A stretch of 57,729 nt of DNA. Source: Ancylobacter novellus. GTDB taxonomy: Bacteria; Pseudomonadota; Alphaproteobacteria; Rhizobiales; Xanthobacteraceae. Shown piece by piece: positions 8,749 to 19,149 of the stretch; position 1 is the first letter of the stretch, and each line of letters starts with the position of its first letter. Location of the stretch: NCBI GenBank assembly GCA_003241485.1, contig QFQD01000009.1, positions 1 through 57,729 of the forward strand, written 5' to 3'. A model generated the notes under the pieces. That model made no database searches and was not told where the DNA came from. It saw only the letters and a program-made list of their open reading frames with translations. The position numbers and the translations under genes are program-made.

Positions 8749-9749
8749 GGCTGTGCGGCTCCTGCTGTAGCGGGGCGCGAACGGCGCGCCGGCCGGCGGG
8801 CAAGATGCAGGGTAAGCTGCTGAAAGGCGATGAACGCGAACAGCAGCAGGCCGGTGGCGATCTTCGCCCACCAGCTCGACAGCGAACCGTCGAAGGAGAT
8901 GTAGGTCTGGATCAGACCCTGGATCAGCACGCCGAGGAAGGAACCGAAGACGAAGCCGTAGCCACCCGACAGCAGCGTGCCGCCGATCACCACCGCCGCG
9001 ATGGCGTCGAGCTCGACCCCGACCGCCGAGAGCGAATAGCCCGACGAGGTGTAGAGCGAGAAGACGATGCCGGAGAGCCCGGCGAGCACGCTCGACAGCG
9101 TGTAGATGAGCACGGTGGTGCGCGCGACATTGATGCCCATCAGCCCGGTGGCGGTGCGCGAGCCGCCAAGCGCATAGACATTCGCGCCGAAGCGGGTGAG
9201 GTGCAGCAGCACCATGCCGGCGATCACCACGGCCAGCATTATCATCGCCGGCACGGTGAGGCGGGCGCCGCCGTCGAAGCGCAGGGCATGGTCGGACAGG
9301 TGGGAATACAGCTCGGCGTTGATCGGAATGGATTCCGTCGACATGAGGAAGCTGAGGCCCCGCGCAAGGAACATGCCGGCCAGCGTGACGATGAAGGCGG
9401 GCAGCTCGAAATACTGGATCACCGCCCCCATCGCCGCGCCGAAGGCCGCACAAAGCACCAGGATGAGCACGAAGGCCGCCAGCGGTGGCACGCCCCAGCG
9501 CTCGATGGCCAGCGCCAGGAACACGGTGGTGAAGCCGATCACCGAACCGACGGAAAGATCGATGCCGCCGGAAATGATGACGAAGGTCATGCCCACCGCG
9601 ACGATGCCGAGAAAGGCGTTGTCGGTGAGCAGGTTCATCACCACCCGCAACGAGGCAAAGTTCGGGTAGATCGCCGAGCACAGCAGGAAGCCGGCGAGGA
9701 AAACCGCCGTGGTGGCGAGGACCGGGGTCAGACGGCTGATCGAGCGCAT
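8745..9749 (-). CDS. yjfF: Sugar ABC transporter permease, YjfF type
   Basis: A hydrophobic 334-residue inner-membrane protein of the ribose/galactofuranose permease family. It carries the signature GMTFVIISGGIDLSVGSVIGF and a C-terminal block ELDAIAAVVIGGTLLSGGYG. It forms the transmembrane part of the importer with the YtfT-type permease encoded immediately upstream. The ATG at 9749 was chosen because it leaves a short gap after the previous gene; the open frame extends further back but would overlap. It is translationally coupled by GTGA to the regulator gene that follows. Confidence 0.88.
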   Translation of the reverse strand: MRSISRLTPVLATTAVFLAGFLLCSAIYPNFASLRVVMNLLTDNAFLGIVAVGMTFVIISGGIDLSVGSVIGFTTVFLALAIERWGVPPLAAFVLILVLCAAFGAAMGAVIQYFELPAFIVTLAGMFLARGLSFLMSTESIPINAELYSHLSDHALRFDGGARLTVPAMIMLAVVIAGMVLLHLTRFGANVYALGGSRTATGLMGINVARTTVLIYTLSSVLAGLSGIVFSLYTSSGYSLSAVGVELDAIAAVVIGGTLLSGGYGFVFGSFLGVLIQGLIQTYISFDGSLSSWWAKIATGLLLFAFIAFQQLTLHLARRPARRSRPATAGAAQP

Positions 9750-9759
9750 TCCATCCCCC

Positions 9760-10755
9760 TCACGATTTTCCGCGGCCGAACAGCACGCGCAGGCCCGCAA
9801 GATGGCTGCCGAGCCGGGGCGACTGGGCCAGCAGCACCGCCAGCACCACCACCGCCTTCACCACCAGATTGGTCTCCGGCGGGAAGCCCGAGAGCAGAAT
9901 GCCGGTGTTCATCGCCTGGATGATGAGCGCGCCGACCACCGCCAGCAGGATCGAGAAGCGCCCGCCGAACAGCGAGGTGCCACCGATGACCACGGCGAGG
10001 ATGGCGTCGAGTTCCAGCCACAGCCCGGCATTATTGGCATCCGCGCCGAGAATGTCCGCCGCCGCGACGATCCCGGCGAGTGCCGCGCACAGCCCGCTCC
10101 ACATATAGACCGCGACGGTGATGAGCCGTGTGCCGATGCCGGCCAGCGCGCTGGCGCGGGGATTGCCGCCGGTCGCCTCGATCATCAGCCCGAGCGCGGT
10201 GCCGCGCACGATGAGAAGCGTCAGCCCCAGCATGGCGAGGGTGAGCGCGACCGGGGTCGGCAGGCCGAACACCGAGCCGCCGCCGAGAAAGGCGAGGTCC
10301 GGCGCGGTGAAGGTGACGATGCGCCCTTCGGTGATGAGCTGGGCGATGCCGCGCCCGGCCACCATGAGGATCAGCGTCGCCACGATCGGCTGGATGCCGA
10401 GCACCGCGACCAGAAACCCGTTCCACAGCCCGCAGGCGAGCCCGGCACCCAGCGCGGCGAGAAGCACCACCGGCAGCGGGTGGCTGTCGGCGAGGCTCGC
10501 GGCGATGGCGCCGCAGATGGCCATGACCGCGCCGACCGAGAGGTCGATGCCGCGCATGGCGATGACGAGAACCATGCCGATCGAGAGCAGGGCGACCGGC
10601 GCGCCACGGTTCAGCACGTCGATGAGGCTGCCGAACAGCCGCCCGTCTTGCAGCCTTATGTCGAAGAACTGCGGCGAGACCACCCAGTTGGCGGCGAGGA
10701 TCAGCGCGAGGGCGAGGATCTGCGAGGTGCCGATGCGGGGAAGCTTCATGGTCAT
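9760..10755 (-). CDS. ytfT: Sugar ABC transporter permease, YtfT type
   Basis: A 331-residue multi-pass permease of the ribose/xylose/galactofuranose family, recognised by GMVLVIAMRGIDLSVGAVMA and ELDAILAVVIGGTSLFGGRF. It pairs with the YjfF-type permease downstream. The ATG at 10755 (MTMKLPRIG) has a strong AGGAGG just upstream that overlaps the stop region of the ATPase gene. It lies in the ytfQ-ytfR-ytfT-yjfF gene order known for galactofuranose uptake. Confidence 0.88.
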   Translation of the reverse strand: MTMKLPRIGTSQILALALILAANWVVSPQFFDIRLQDGRLFGSLIDVLNRGAPVALLSIGMVLVIAMRGIDLSVGAVMAICGAIAASLADSHPLPVVLLAALGAGLACGLWNGFLVAVLGIQPIVATLILMVAGRGIAQLITEGRIVTFTAPDLAFLGGGSVFGLPTPVALTLAMLGLTLLIVRGTALGLMIEATGGNPRASALAGIGTRLITVAVYMWSGLCAALAGIVAAADILGADANNAGLWLELDAILAVVIGGTSLFGGRFSILLAVVGALIIQAMNTGILLSGFPPETNLVVKAVVVLAVLLAQSPRLGSHLAGLRVLFGRGKS

Positions 10756-10765
10756 GCGCCCCTCC

Positions 10766-12325
10766 TCACGCCGCATCCGCCGGCGCATCGGCGGCGATGG
10801 CGGCGAGGATGGCGGGAACGGTGACCTCATCTCCGGCGAGCCGGGCGACATGGGCGCGGTCGCGCAGCACGATCACCTCGTCGGCATAGGTGACGATCTC
10901 GTCGAGTTCCGACGACACCACCAGCAACGCCATGCCCTCCGCGCACAGATCGCGGATCAGCCGGATGATCTCCGCATGTGCGCCGACATCGATGCCGCGC
11001 GTCGGCTCGTCGAGGATCAGCAGGCGCGGGGATGTGGCCAGCCAGCGCGCCAGCAGCGCCTTTTGCTGGTTGCCGCCGGAGAGCAGGCCGATGGGCCGCT
11101 CGGGATCGGGCGGGCGAATGTCGAGCAGGCGGATGAACTTCGCCGCGATGGCGTCCTGCTCGCGGCGCGAGAGCGGGGACAGCGCGCCGCGCTGCGCCTG
11201 CAGCGCCAGCACGATGTTCTCGCGCACGGAGAGTTCGGCGATGATGCCTTCGGTCTTGCGCTCCTCCGGGCAGTAACCGAAGCCCAGCCGCATGGCCTCG
11301 CGCGGCGAACCGATCGTCACCGCCGCACCATCCACCCGCGCCGTGCCGCAATCGCCCCTCTCCGCGCCGAAGACCAGACGCACGGTCTCGGTGCGGCCGG
11401 AGCCGAGCAGTCCGGCCAGCCCGACGACATGGCCGGCGCGCAGAGTGAGATCGAAAGGCGCGACATAGCCGAGCTTGCCGAAGCCCTCGAAGCCGGCGAC
11501 CGCGGCACCCGGAGCCTCCGTGGCACGGGGCGGGCGCGCCGCCGTCGCCTCGCTCAGCTCGCGGCCGAGCATCAGCCGGACCAGTTCGAGGCGCGGCAGC
11601 TCGCCAATGGGCGCGGTGCCGGCGAGGCGGCCATTGCGCAGCACGGTGATGCGGTCGCAGATCGCATAGACCTGGTCGAGGAAATGGGTGACGAAGACGA
11701 TGCCGATGCCGCGCGCCTTCAGCTGCCGCATCACCGCGAACAGCACCTCCACCTCATGCGCATCGAGGCTCGCGGTCGGCTCGTCGAGGATGAGGATGCG
11801 GGCGGACTGGTCCACGGCGCGGGCAATGGCGACGATATGCTGGATGGCGACCGAATAGCTCTCCAGCGGTGCCGCCACGTCGATGGCGAGACCGAATTCC
11901 GCCAGCAGCGCTTCGGCCCGCGCGCGCATCTCGCGCTCGCGCACCAGGCCGAACCGTGTGGGCTGCCGGCCGAGGAACAGGTTCTGCGCCACCGAGAGGT
12001 TCGGCGCGAGATTCACTTCCTGATAGACGGTGGCGATGCCGGCCTTCAGCGCTTCCGCGGCCGAGCGCGGCGCGATCTCCTCGCCGTCGAGCCGCATCGA
12101 GCCGGCGTCGCGCGTCACCACCCCGGTCATGGCCTTGATGAGCGTCGACTTGCCGGCGCCGTTCTCGCCGAGCAAGGCGTGGATCTCGCCGCGATGGAGG
12201 GTGAAGTCCACGCGATCGAGCGCAACGAAGCCGGCAAAGGACTTGCAGAAGCCGCCAAGGGCCAGAAGCGGCGCGGATGTCGACGGCTCAGGCTTGGGCG
12301 GCGGAAGCGGGTCGATGGGAAGCAT
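10766..12325 (-). CDS. ytfR: Sugar ABC transporter ATPase with two nucleotide-binding domains, YtfR type
   Basis: A 519-residue double ATPase. The first domain has Walker A GENGAGKST (about 53-61) and Walker B LILDEPTASLD; the second has a degenerate A loop GLLGSGRTE, LSGGNQQK and LILDEPTRGID. A degenerate second P-loop is normal for RbsA/MglA/YtfR proteins. It energises import of the sugar bound by the periplasmic protein encoded upstream. The ATG at 12325 follows GAGG by five bases; the upstream in-frame extension is GC-rich and low in conservation. Confidence 0.9.
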   Translation of the reverse strand: MLPIDPLPPPKPEPSTSAPLLALGGFCKSFAGFVALDRVDFTLHRGEIHALLGENGAGKSTLIKAMTGVVTRDAGSMRLDGEEIAPRSAAEALKAGIATVYQEVNLAPNLSVAQNLFLGRQPTRFGLVREREMRARAEALLAEFGLAIDVAAPLESYSVAIQHIVAIARAVDQSARILILDEPTASLDAHEVEVLFAVMRQLKARGIGIVFVTHFLDQVYAICDRITVLRNGRLAGTAPIGELPRLELVRLMLGRELSEATAARPPRATEAPGAAVAGFEGFGKLGYVAPFDLTLRAGHVVGLAGLLGSGRTETVRLVFGAERGDCGTARVDGAAVTIGSPREAMRLGFGYCPEERKTEGIIAELSVRENIVLALQAQRGALSPLSRREQDAIAAKFIRLLDIRPPDPERPIGLLSGGNQQKALLARWLATSPRLLILDEPTRGIDVGAHAEIIRLIRDLCAEGMALLVVSSELDEIVTYADEVIVLRDRAHVARLAGDEVTVPAILAAIAADAPADAA

Positions 12326-12427
12326 TGCGGCCTCGGAAGCGGCAGGGCGGCCGTGGCGAGCCGGCACAGGGCCGGCCCGCACGGAGGGAGCGGGTGCCGC
12401 GAACCTGAAGTCCGCGGCCGTTCCGGC

Positions 12428-13393
12428 TCAGTAGCCGAGGTCCTTCTTGGATTCGTAGACGGCCATGGGATTGTCCGCCTGCGTGTAGAGCTTGGATTCG
12501 GTCTGGATCCACTTCGGCGGCACCGTGCCCTTGGTCTTATAGGCCAGGACGGCGTCGAAGGCGGGGCCGGCCATGTTGGGCGTCAGCTCAACCGTGGCAT
12601 TGGCCTCGCCGGCCGCCATCGCCTTGAAGATGTCCGGCACGGCGTCGATGGAAACGGTCAGCACGTCGGTACCCGGCTTGAGGCCGGCTTCCTTCATCGC
12701 CTGGATGGCGCCGACCATCATGTCGTCATTATGGGCATAGACCGCGCAGATGTTCTTGCCGCCGCCTTCGGCCTTGATGAAGCTCTCCATCACTTCCTTG
12801 CCCTTGGCACGGGTGAAGTCGCCGGTCTGGCTGCGGACGATCTTGACGTTCGAGGCGCCGGCAATGCCGTCCTCGAAGCCCTTCTTGCGGTTGGTGGCGA
12901 CCGAGGCGCCGACGGTGCCCTGCAGTTCGACGACGTTGCACGGCTTGCCGCCGACCGTCTTCACCAGCCATTCGCCGGCGACCTTGCCCTCGTGCACGCT
13001 GTCGGAGGTGACGGCGGTCAGATAGAGGTTCTTGCCGGAAGGGTCGATGTCGCGGTCGAGCAGCACGACGGGGATCTTGGCCTCGCCGGCTTCCTTCAGC
13101 ACCGCGTCCCAGCCGGTGGAGACCACCGGCGCGAGGAAGATGGCATCCACGCCCTGCGCGATGAAGGAGCGGATCGCCTTGATCTGGTTCTCCTGCTTCT
13201 GCTGGGCATCGGCGATCTTGAAATTGATGTTCCGCTTCTTGGCCTCGGCCTTGGAAACGGTGGTCTCCGCCGCGCGCCAGCCCGATTCCGAGCCGATCTG
13301 CGAGAAGCCGATGGTGACATCCGCGGCATGGGCGCCAGCGGAAAACAGCGTGCCGGAAACGGCGGTCGCAAGCAGCAAAGCCCTGAAATTCAT
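12428..13393 (-). CDS. ytfQ: Sugar ABC transporter periplasmic binding protein, YtfQ type
   Basis: A 321-residue periplasmic binding protein with signal peptide MNFRALLLATAVSGTLFSAG ending AHA before ADVTIGFSQIG. GSESGWRAAET, LLDRDID, YAHNDDMMVGAIQAMKEAG and NMAGPAFDAV match the galactofuranose-binding YtfQ group. It is the first gene of the sugar operon and follows GGGAGAA. As the downstream enzymes are for oxidative arabinose/galactose breakdown, the natural ligand is probably L-arabinose or D-galactose in furanose form; this is inferred from context. Confidence 0.9.
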   Translation of the reverse strand: MNFRALLLATAVSGTLFSAGAHAADVTIGFSQIGSESGWRAAETTVSKAEAKKRNINFKIADAQQKQENQIKAIRSFIAQGVDAIFLAPVVSTGWDAVLKEAGEAKIPVVLLDRDIDPSGKNLYLTAVTSDSVHEGKVAGEWLVKTVGGKPCNVVELQGTVGASVATNRKKGFEDGIAGASNVKIVRSQTGDFTRAKGKEVMESFIKAEGGGKNICAVYAHNDDMMVGAIQAMKEAGLKPGTDVLTVSIDAVPDIFKAMAAGEANATVELTPNMAGPAFDAVLAYKTKGTVPPKWIQTESKLYTQADNPMAVYESKKDLGY

Positions 13394-13481
13394 TGGCGTT
13401 TCTCCCGTTAGCATGGCCGTCGCGCCACTCTCGGGTCGCTTGCCGGCGGAAAATCTATGCCACAGAGTTTTCGCTCTGAAT

Positions 13482-13498
13482 AGTCATACTGTTTGACT
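13482..13498. promoter_or_regulatory. Candidate operator upstream of the sugar operon (AGTCA-N7-TGACT)
   Basis: A perfect 5-bp inverted repeat AGTCATACTGTTTGACT lies 89 bases upstream of the ytfQ-type start. FCD/FadR-type GntR regulators bind short palindromes of this size, and such a regulator is encoded in the operon. A second small inverted repeat, CAGAG-N6-CTCTG (13463-13478), lies between it and the gene. Assignment is by symmetry and position only. Confidence 0.4.
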
Positions 13499-13698
13499 TT
13501 TTAGATACCTCGGCCGACCGGCGCCGGCTACGACCCCTGGGTGCATCCGGGGAATCGGCGGAAAATGGTTGGGGATCGCCGACGGCCCGCCGGGGCGGTG
13601 CGGCGGCGTGTTTCGCACTTGCCGGCACGCGCTTTTCGCCGTTCGATATCAATAACCGGGCATGGTTGGGAGCGGCCGCCGCCGGGTATCCGCCCCTT

Positions 13699-13734
13699 CG
13701 TGCACTTGCGAAAAGCCTCCGTGCAAACTCGAAA
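13699..13734. repeat. Two CGTGCA-N4-CGAAA motifs 21 bp apart upstream of the peptide transporter
   Basis: CGTGCACTTGCGAAA (13699-13713) and CGTGCAAACTCGAAA (13720-13734) repeat at 21 bases, two helical turns, with a third CGTGCA at 13761. They lie 79-114 bases upstream of the oppA-like start. The surrounding 419-base gap (13394-13812) holds this array, the AGTCA/TGACT palindrome and no credible gene. It may be an activator or repressor site for the transporter operon. Confidence 0.35.
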
Positions 13735-13812
13735 TGGGGGACTTTCGCTCAATCCGGCGCCGTGCACTAGGATTGGGCAACCGCGATGACAACCTCGCAA
13801 AGGAGCGTTGAA

Positions 13813-15393
13813 ATGAGCCGTTTCCAACTGAAGACATTGCTGTCCGCTGCGTTGATACTGAGCGCCGCCAGCCTCCCCGCCGCGGCGGACATGGTCTATA
13901 GCCGCGGCAATTCCGCCGATCCGGAATCGCTCGATCCGCATAAGACCTCGACGGTCTATGAGGCGCATCTCCTGCGCGATCTGTTCGAAGGGCTGGTGAT
14001 GCCGGATGCCACCGCCGGTCTCATCCCCGGTGCGGCGGAGAGCTGGACCGTGTCGCCCGACGGCAAGGTCTACACCTTCAAGTTGCGCGCGGACGGGAAG
14101 TGGTCGAATGGCCAGCCGGTGACAGCGGACGACTTCGTCTATTCCCTGCGGCGCCTCGAGGACCCGGCGACCGGCGCCGAATATGCCTCCATGCTCTACG
14201 TCATCAAGAATGGCGAGGAGGTGAACACCGGCAAGGCGAAGCCGGAAGAACTCGGCGTGCGCGCCATCGACACGAAGACGCTGGAAGTGACGCTGAAGGC
14301 GCCGACCCCCTATTTCCTGGAGATGCTGACGCACCAGTCGACCTATCCGATCAACAAGGCCTCCATGGAGGCGCTCGGCGCCGACTGGGTCAAGCCCGGC
14401 AAGCTGGTGTCGAACGGCCCGTTCACCCTCGCCGAATTCGTTCCCAACGACCACATCAAGCTGGTCAAGAACCCGCAGTTCCACGCCGCCGGCGAGGTAA
14501 AGCTCGACGCGGTGAACTATGTCCCCACCGAGGATCGCTCCACCGCCATCAAGCGCTACGAGGCCGGCGAGCTGGATTCCAATGACGACCTGCCCACCGA
14601 GCAGCTGGCCGACCTCAAGAAGAAGTTTGGCGACCAAGTGAAGGTCGGCCCGTATCTCGGCACCTATTACTACGCGATCAAAACCGACAAGGCGCCGTGG
14701 AACAACCCGAAGCTGCGCCGCGCGGTCTCCATGCTGATCGACCGCGACTTCCTCGCTGAAAAGGTGTGGCAGAACTCCATGCTGCCGGCCTATTCCATGG
14801 TGCCGCCCGGCATTGACGGCTACACCCCCGCCGAGGCCGACTATGCGCACATGTCGCAGTTCGACCGCGAGGACGAGGCGAAGAAGATCCTCGCCGACCT
14901 CGGCTACGGTCCGGGCAAGCCGCTGAAGCTGGAGATCCGCTACAACACCTCGGAGAACCACAAGAACACCGCGGTGGCGATCCAGGAGCAGCTCAAGCCC
15001 TTCGGCATCGAGGTGTCGCTGATCAACACCGACACCAAGACCCATTACGGGCTGCTGGAGCAGAAGGGCGACTATGACTACGCCCGCGCCGGCTGGATCG
15101 CCGACTACAAGGACCCGGAATCCTTCCTCGGCATCTCTCGCAAGTCGAGCGGGAACAACTACTCGAACTTCAACAATCTCTCCTTCGAGAAGCTGATGGA
15201 CGAGGCGGCGGCGGCCGGCGGCGATCCGGCGGCGCGGATGAAGAAGCTGGCCGAGGCCGAGGCCGTGCTGGTCGGCGAACTCGGCAACATGCCGCTGCTC
15301 TATTACAGCTACCACAACATCGTCTCGCCCAAGCTCAAGGGCTGGCAGGCGAATGTCATGGACATCCACCCCTCGCGCTTCATCAGCAAGTAG
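13813..15393 (+). CDS. Oligopeptide ABC transporter periplasmic binding protein (OppA/SBP_bac_5)
   Basis: A 526-residue extracytoplasmic binding protein of the OppA/DppA family (SBP_bac_5). A signal peptide runs MSRFQLKTLLSAALILSAAS to a cleavage near AAA-DMVYSRG. GNSADPESLDPHKTSTVYE, AESWTVSPDGKVYTFKLR and KWSNGQPVTADDFVYSLRR are hallmark blocks. AAGGAGCG precedes the ATG; an in-frame ATG 27 bases upstream lacks such a site. It is the first gene of a four-gene peptide transporter operon. Ligand specificity cannot be read; oligopeptides, including murein peptides, are likely. Confidence 0.9.
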   Translation: MSRFQLKTLLSAALILSAASLPAAADMVYSRGNSADPESLDPHKTSTVYEAHLLRDLFEGLVMPDATAGLIPGAAESWTVSPDGKVYTFKLRADGKWSNGQPVTADDFVYSLRRLEDPATGAEYASMLYVIKNGEEVNTGKAKPEELGVRAIDTKTLEVTLKAPTPYFLEMLTHQSTYPINKASMEALGADWVKPGKLVSNGPFTLAEFVPNDHIKLVKNPQFHAAGEVKLDAVNYVPTEDRSTAIKRYEAGELDSNDDLPTEQLADLKKKFGDQVKVGPYLGTYYYAIKTDKAPWNNPKLRRAVSMLIDRDFLAEKVWQNSMLPAYSMVPPGIDGYTPAEADYAHMSQFDREDEAKKILADLGYGPGKPLKLEIRYNTSENHKNTAVAIQEQLKPFGIEVSLINTDTKTHYGLLEQKGDYDYARAGWIADYKDPESFLGISRKSSGNNYSNFNNLSFEKLMDEAAAAGGDPAARMKKLAEAEAVLVGELGNMPLLYYSYHNIVSPKLKGWQANVMDIHPSRFISK

Positions 15394-15453
15394 GCGAATG
15401 CCGGCGGCGCCCCCGCGTCGCCGGTCCCGCCTCCCGGCACGAGGACCAACCCA

Positions 15454-16377
15454 GTGTTGCGCTATGTCCTGCGGCGGTTGCTTACCGCCATCCCGACATT
15501 ATTTCTCATCGTCACCCTCTCCTTCTTCCTGCTGCGCGTCGCCCCCGGCGGGCCGTTCAGCCAGGAGCGGGGCCTCAGCCCGGAGGTGCGGGCCAATCTC
15601 GAGCGCGCCTACCAGCTCGATGCCCCGCTATGGCGGCAATATCTGAACTATCTCGCCGATCTGCTGCACGGCAATTTCGGCCCCAGCTACAACCTGCCGG
15701 ACTTCACCGTGGCGGACCTGTTCCGGGTCGGCCTGCCGGTATCGATGCAGCTCGGAGCCTCGGCGCTGATCCTGGCGCTGCTGCTTGGCTCAGTGCTCGG
15801 CATCGGTGCCGCCTTGCGGCAGAACCGGGGGGCCGACTATGCCGTGGTGGCGCTCGCCACCGCCGGCTCGACCATCCCGACCTTCGTCATCGCCCCGCTC
15901 TACCAGCTGGTGTTCGCCCTCACACTCGCCTGGGTGCCGGTGGCCGGCTGGGGCGGCGGCGCGCTGATCAACAAGATCGGCCCGGTGCTGACCCTCGCTT
16001 TGCCGCAGATCGCCATCGTCGCCCGGCTGATGCGCGGGGCGATGATCGAGGCGCTGCGCGCGAACCACATCCGCACCGCCCGGGCCCTCGGGCTAGGCGG
16101 CTGGTCGGTGGTGGTGAAGCACGCGCTGCGCGGGGCCTTGCTTCCCATCATCTCCTATGCCGGCCCCGCCGCTGCGGCGCTGCTGACCGGCTCGGTGGTG
16201 GTGGAGACCGTCTTCGCCATTCCCGGCGTCGGCCGCTACTTCGTCGATGCTGCGCTGAACCGCGACTACACGCTGGTGATGGGCACCGTGGTGGTGATCG
16301 CGGTCTTCGTCATCGTGTTCAATCTGATCGTCGATCTCGCCTATGCGCTGGTCGATCCGCGGGTGCGCTATGACTGA
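15454..16377 (+). CDS. oppB: Peptide ABC transporter permease 1 (OppB type)
   Basis: A 307-residue inner-membrane permease starting with GTG after GAGG. The N-terminal block MLRYVLRRLLTAIPTLFLIV, the APGGPF segment and the EAA-type loop RGAMIEALRANHIRTARALG, which contacts the ATPase, identify it as OppB/DppB. The C-terminus has GVGRYFVDAALNRDYTLVMG. It overlaps the next permease gene by eight bases. Confidence 0.92.
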   Translation: MLRYVLRRLLTAIPTLFLIVTLSFFLLRVAPGGPFSQERGLSPEVRANLERAYQLDAPLWRQYLNYLADLLHGNFGPSYNLPDFTVADLFRVGLPVSMQLGASALILALLLGSVLGIGAALRQNRGADYAVVALATAGSTIPTFVIAPLYQLVFALTLAWVPVAGWGGGALINKIGPVLTLALPQIAIVARLMRGAMIEALRANHIRTARALGLGGWSVVVKHALRGALLPIISYAGPAAAALLTGSVVVETVFAIPGVGRYFVDAALNRDYTLVMGTVVVIAVFVIVFNLIVDLAYALVDPRVRYD

Positions 16378-17497
16378 CCTCTCCCTCTCCCAGCCCGCCG
16401 CCCCGGCCAAGGGGCGCTCGCTATGGACCGATGCCTGGCGGCGCCTCACCGCCAACCGCGCCGCCGTGGTAAGCGCCGTCTATCTCCTGCTGATGGCGCT
16501 CGCCTGCCTCGCCGGCCCGCTGTTCACCGGACACGACTACACCACCATCTATACCGACTATGTCCGGGTGCCGCCGCGGCTCGCGCCCTATCCCGGCCCC
16601 AACGAGATCGCCGCCGCGCTGGACGACGTGACCAGGCGCATGCGCGTCGACCTCACCTCATGGCAGGAGACGGACGGCCGGGTGACCGCCACGCTGCGCT
16701 CCGCCCAGCCGATCGACCCGCGCGCGACCCGCTATTTCGACCGCTCGTCGAGCTTCGGGGACACGCGGGTGGAAAACACCGCGCCGGACGGGCTCGGCAT
16801 GACCGTCAGCATGACGGTGGCGAAGCGCTACTTCCTCTTCGGCACCGACAATACCGGGCGTGACCTGCTCACCCGCACGCTCATCGCCGGCCGGGTGTCG
16901 CTCGCCATCGGCCTGCTCGCAGGGCTCACCGCCGTGCTGATCGGAGTGATCTACGGCTCCACCGCCGGCTATCTCGGCGGGCGGGTCGACGACGTGATGA
17001 TGCGCATCGTCGACGTGCTCTATTCGCTGCCCTTCATCTTCCTCGTCATCATGCTGGTGGTGTTCTTCGGCCGCAACTTCGTGCTGATGTTCGTCGCGGT
17101 GGGCGCGGTGCAATGGCTGGACATGGCGCGCATCGTGCGCGGGCAGGCGCTGTCCATCCGCCGGCAGGAATATGTGCAGGCGGCGCTCGCGCTCGGCGTT
17201 TCTCCCGCCGGCATCTTGTGGCGGCATGTCGTCCCGAACACCCTCGGCCCGGTCGCCGTGTACATGACGCTGCTGGTGCCGCAGGTCATCCTGCTGGAGA
17301 GCTTCCTGTCCTATCTCGGCCTCGGCGTGCAGGAGCCGCTGACCAGCTGGGGCGTGCTGATCGCACAAGGGTCGAAGAACATCCCCTCCGCCAACTGGCT
17401 GCTGCTCTTCCCCTCGCTCTTCCTGACCTCGACCCTGTTCGCGCTGAACTTCCTCGGCGATGGCCTGCGCGATGCGCTCGACCCGAAGGACCGCTGA
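16370..17497 (+). CDS. oppC: Peptide ABC transporter permease 2 (OppC type) with a long periplasmic loop
   Basis: A 375-residue OppC/DppC-type permease. After the first membrane segment (about residues 30-50) there is a soluble stretch of about 110 residues before FGTDNTGRDLLTRTLIAGRV, longer than in DppC. An extended first loop is known in some OppC/YejE-type permeases. The EAA loop is RRQEYVQAALALGVSPAGIL and the end reads NFLGDGLRDALDPKDR. The start is coupled to oppB by overlap. Confidence 0.92.
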   Translation: MTDLSLSQPAAPAKGRSLWTDAWRRLTANRAAVVSAVYLLLMALACLAGPLFTGHDYTTIYTDYVRVPPRLAPYPGPNEIAAALDDVTRRMRVDLTSWQETDGRVTATLRSAQPIDPRATRYFDRSSSFGDTRVENTAPDGLGMTVSMTVAKRYFLFGTDNTGRDLLTRTLIAGRVSLAIGLLAGLTAVLIGVIYGSTAGYLGGRVDDVMMRIVDVLYSLPFIFLVIMLVVFFGRNFVLMFVAVGAVQWLDMARIVRGQALSIRRQEYVQAALALGVSPAGILWRHVVPNTLGPVAVYMTLLVPQVILLESFLSYLGLGVQEPLTSWGVLIAQGSKNIPSANWLLLFPSLFLTSTLFALNFLGDGLRDALDPKDR

Positions 17498-17498
17498 G

Positions 17499-19133
<1,635 letters not shown>

Positions 19134-19149
19134 TCGCAGCCGGTACGGG

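Noticed and set aside
10118..13411. A 1,097-codon plus-strand open frame opposite the sugar transporter genes
   Set aside because: It runs antisense across four well-conserved minus-strand genes, has no family motif and is rich in Arg, Ala, Gly and His, as expected for the reverse of GC-rich genes.
13463..13478. CAGAG-TTTTCG-CTCTG hairpin as a terminator or attenuator
   Set aside because: The five-base stem is too short and lacks a following T-run on the operon strand; kept only as a note near the operator.
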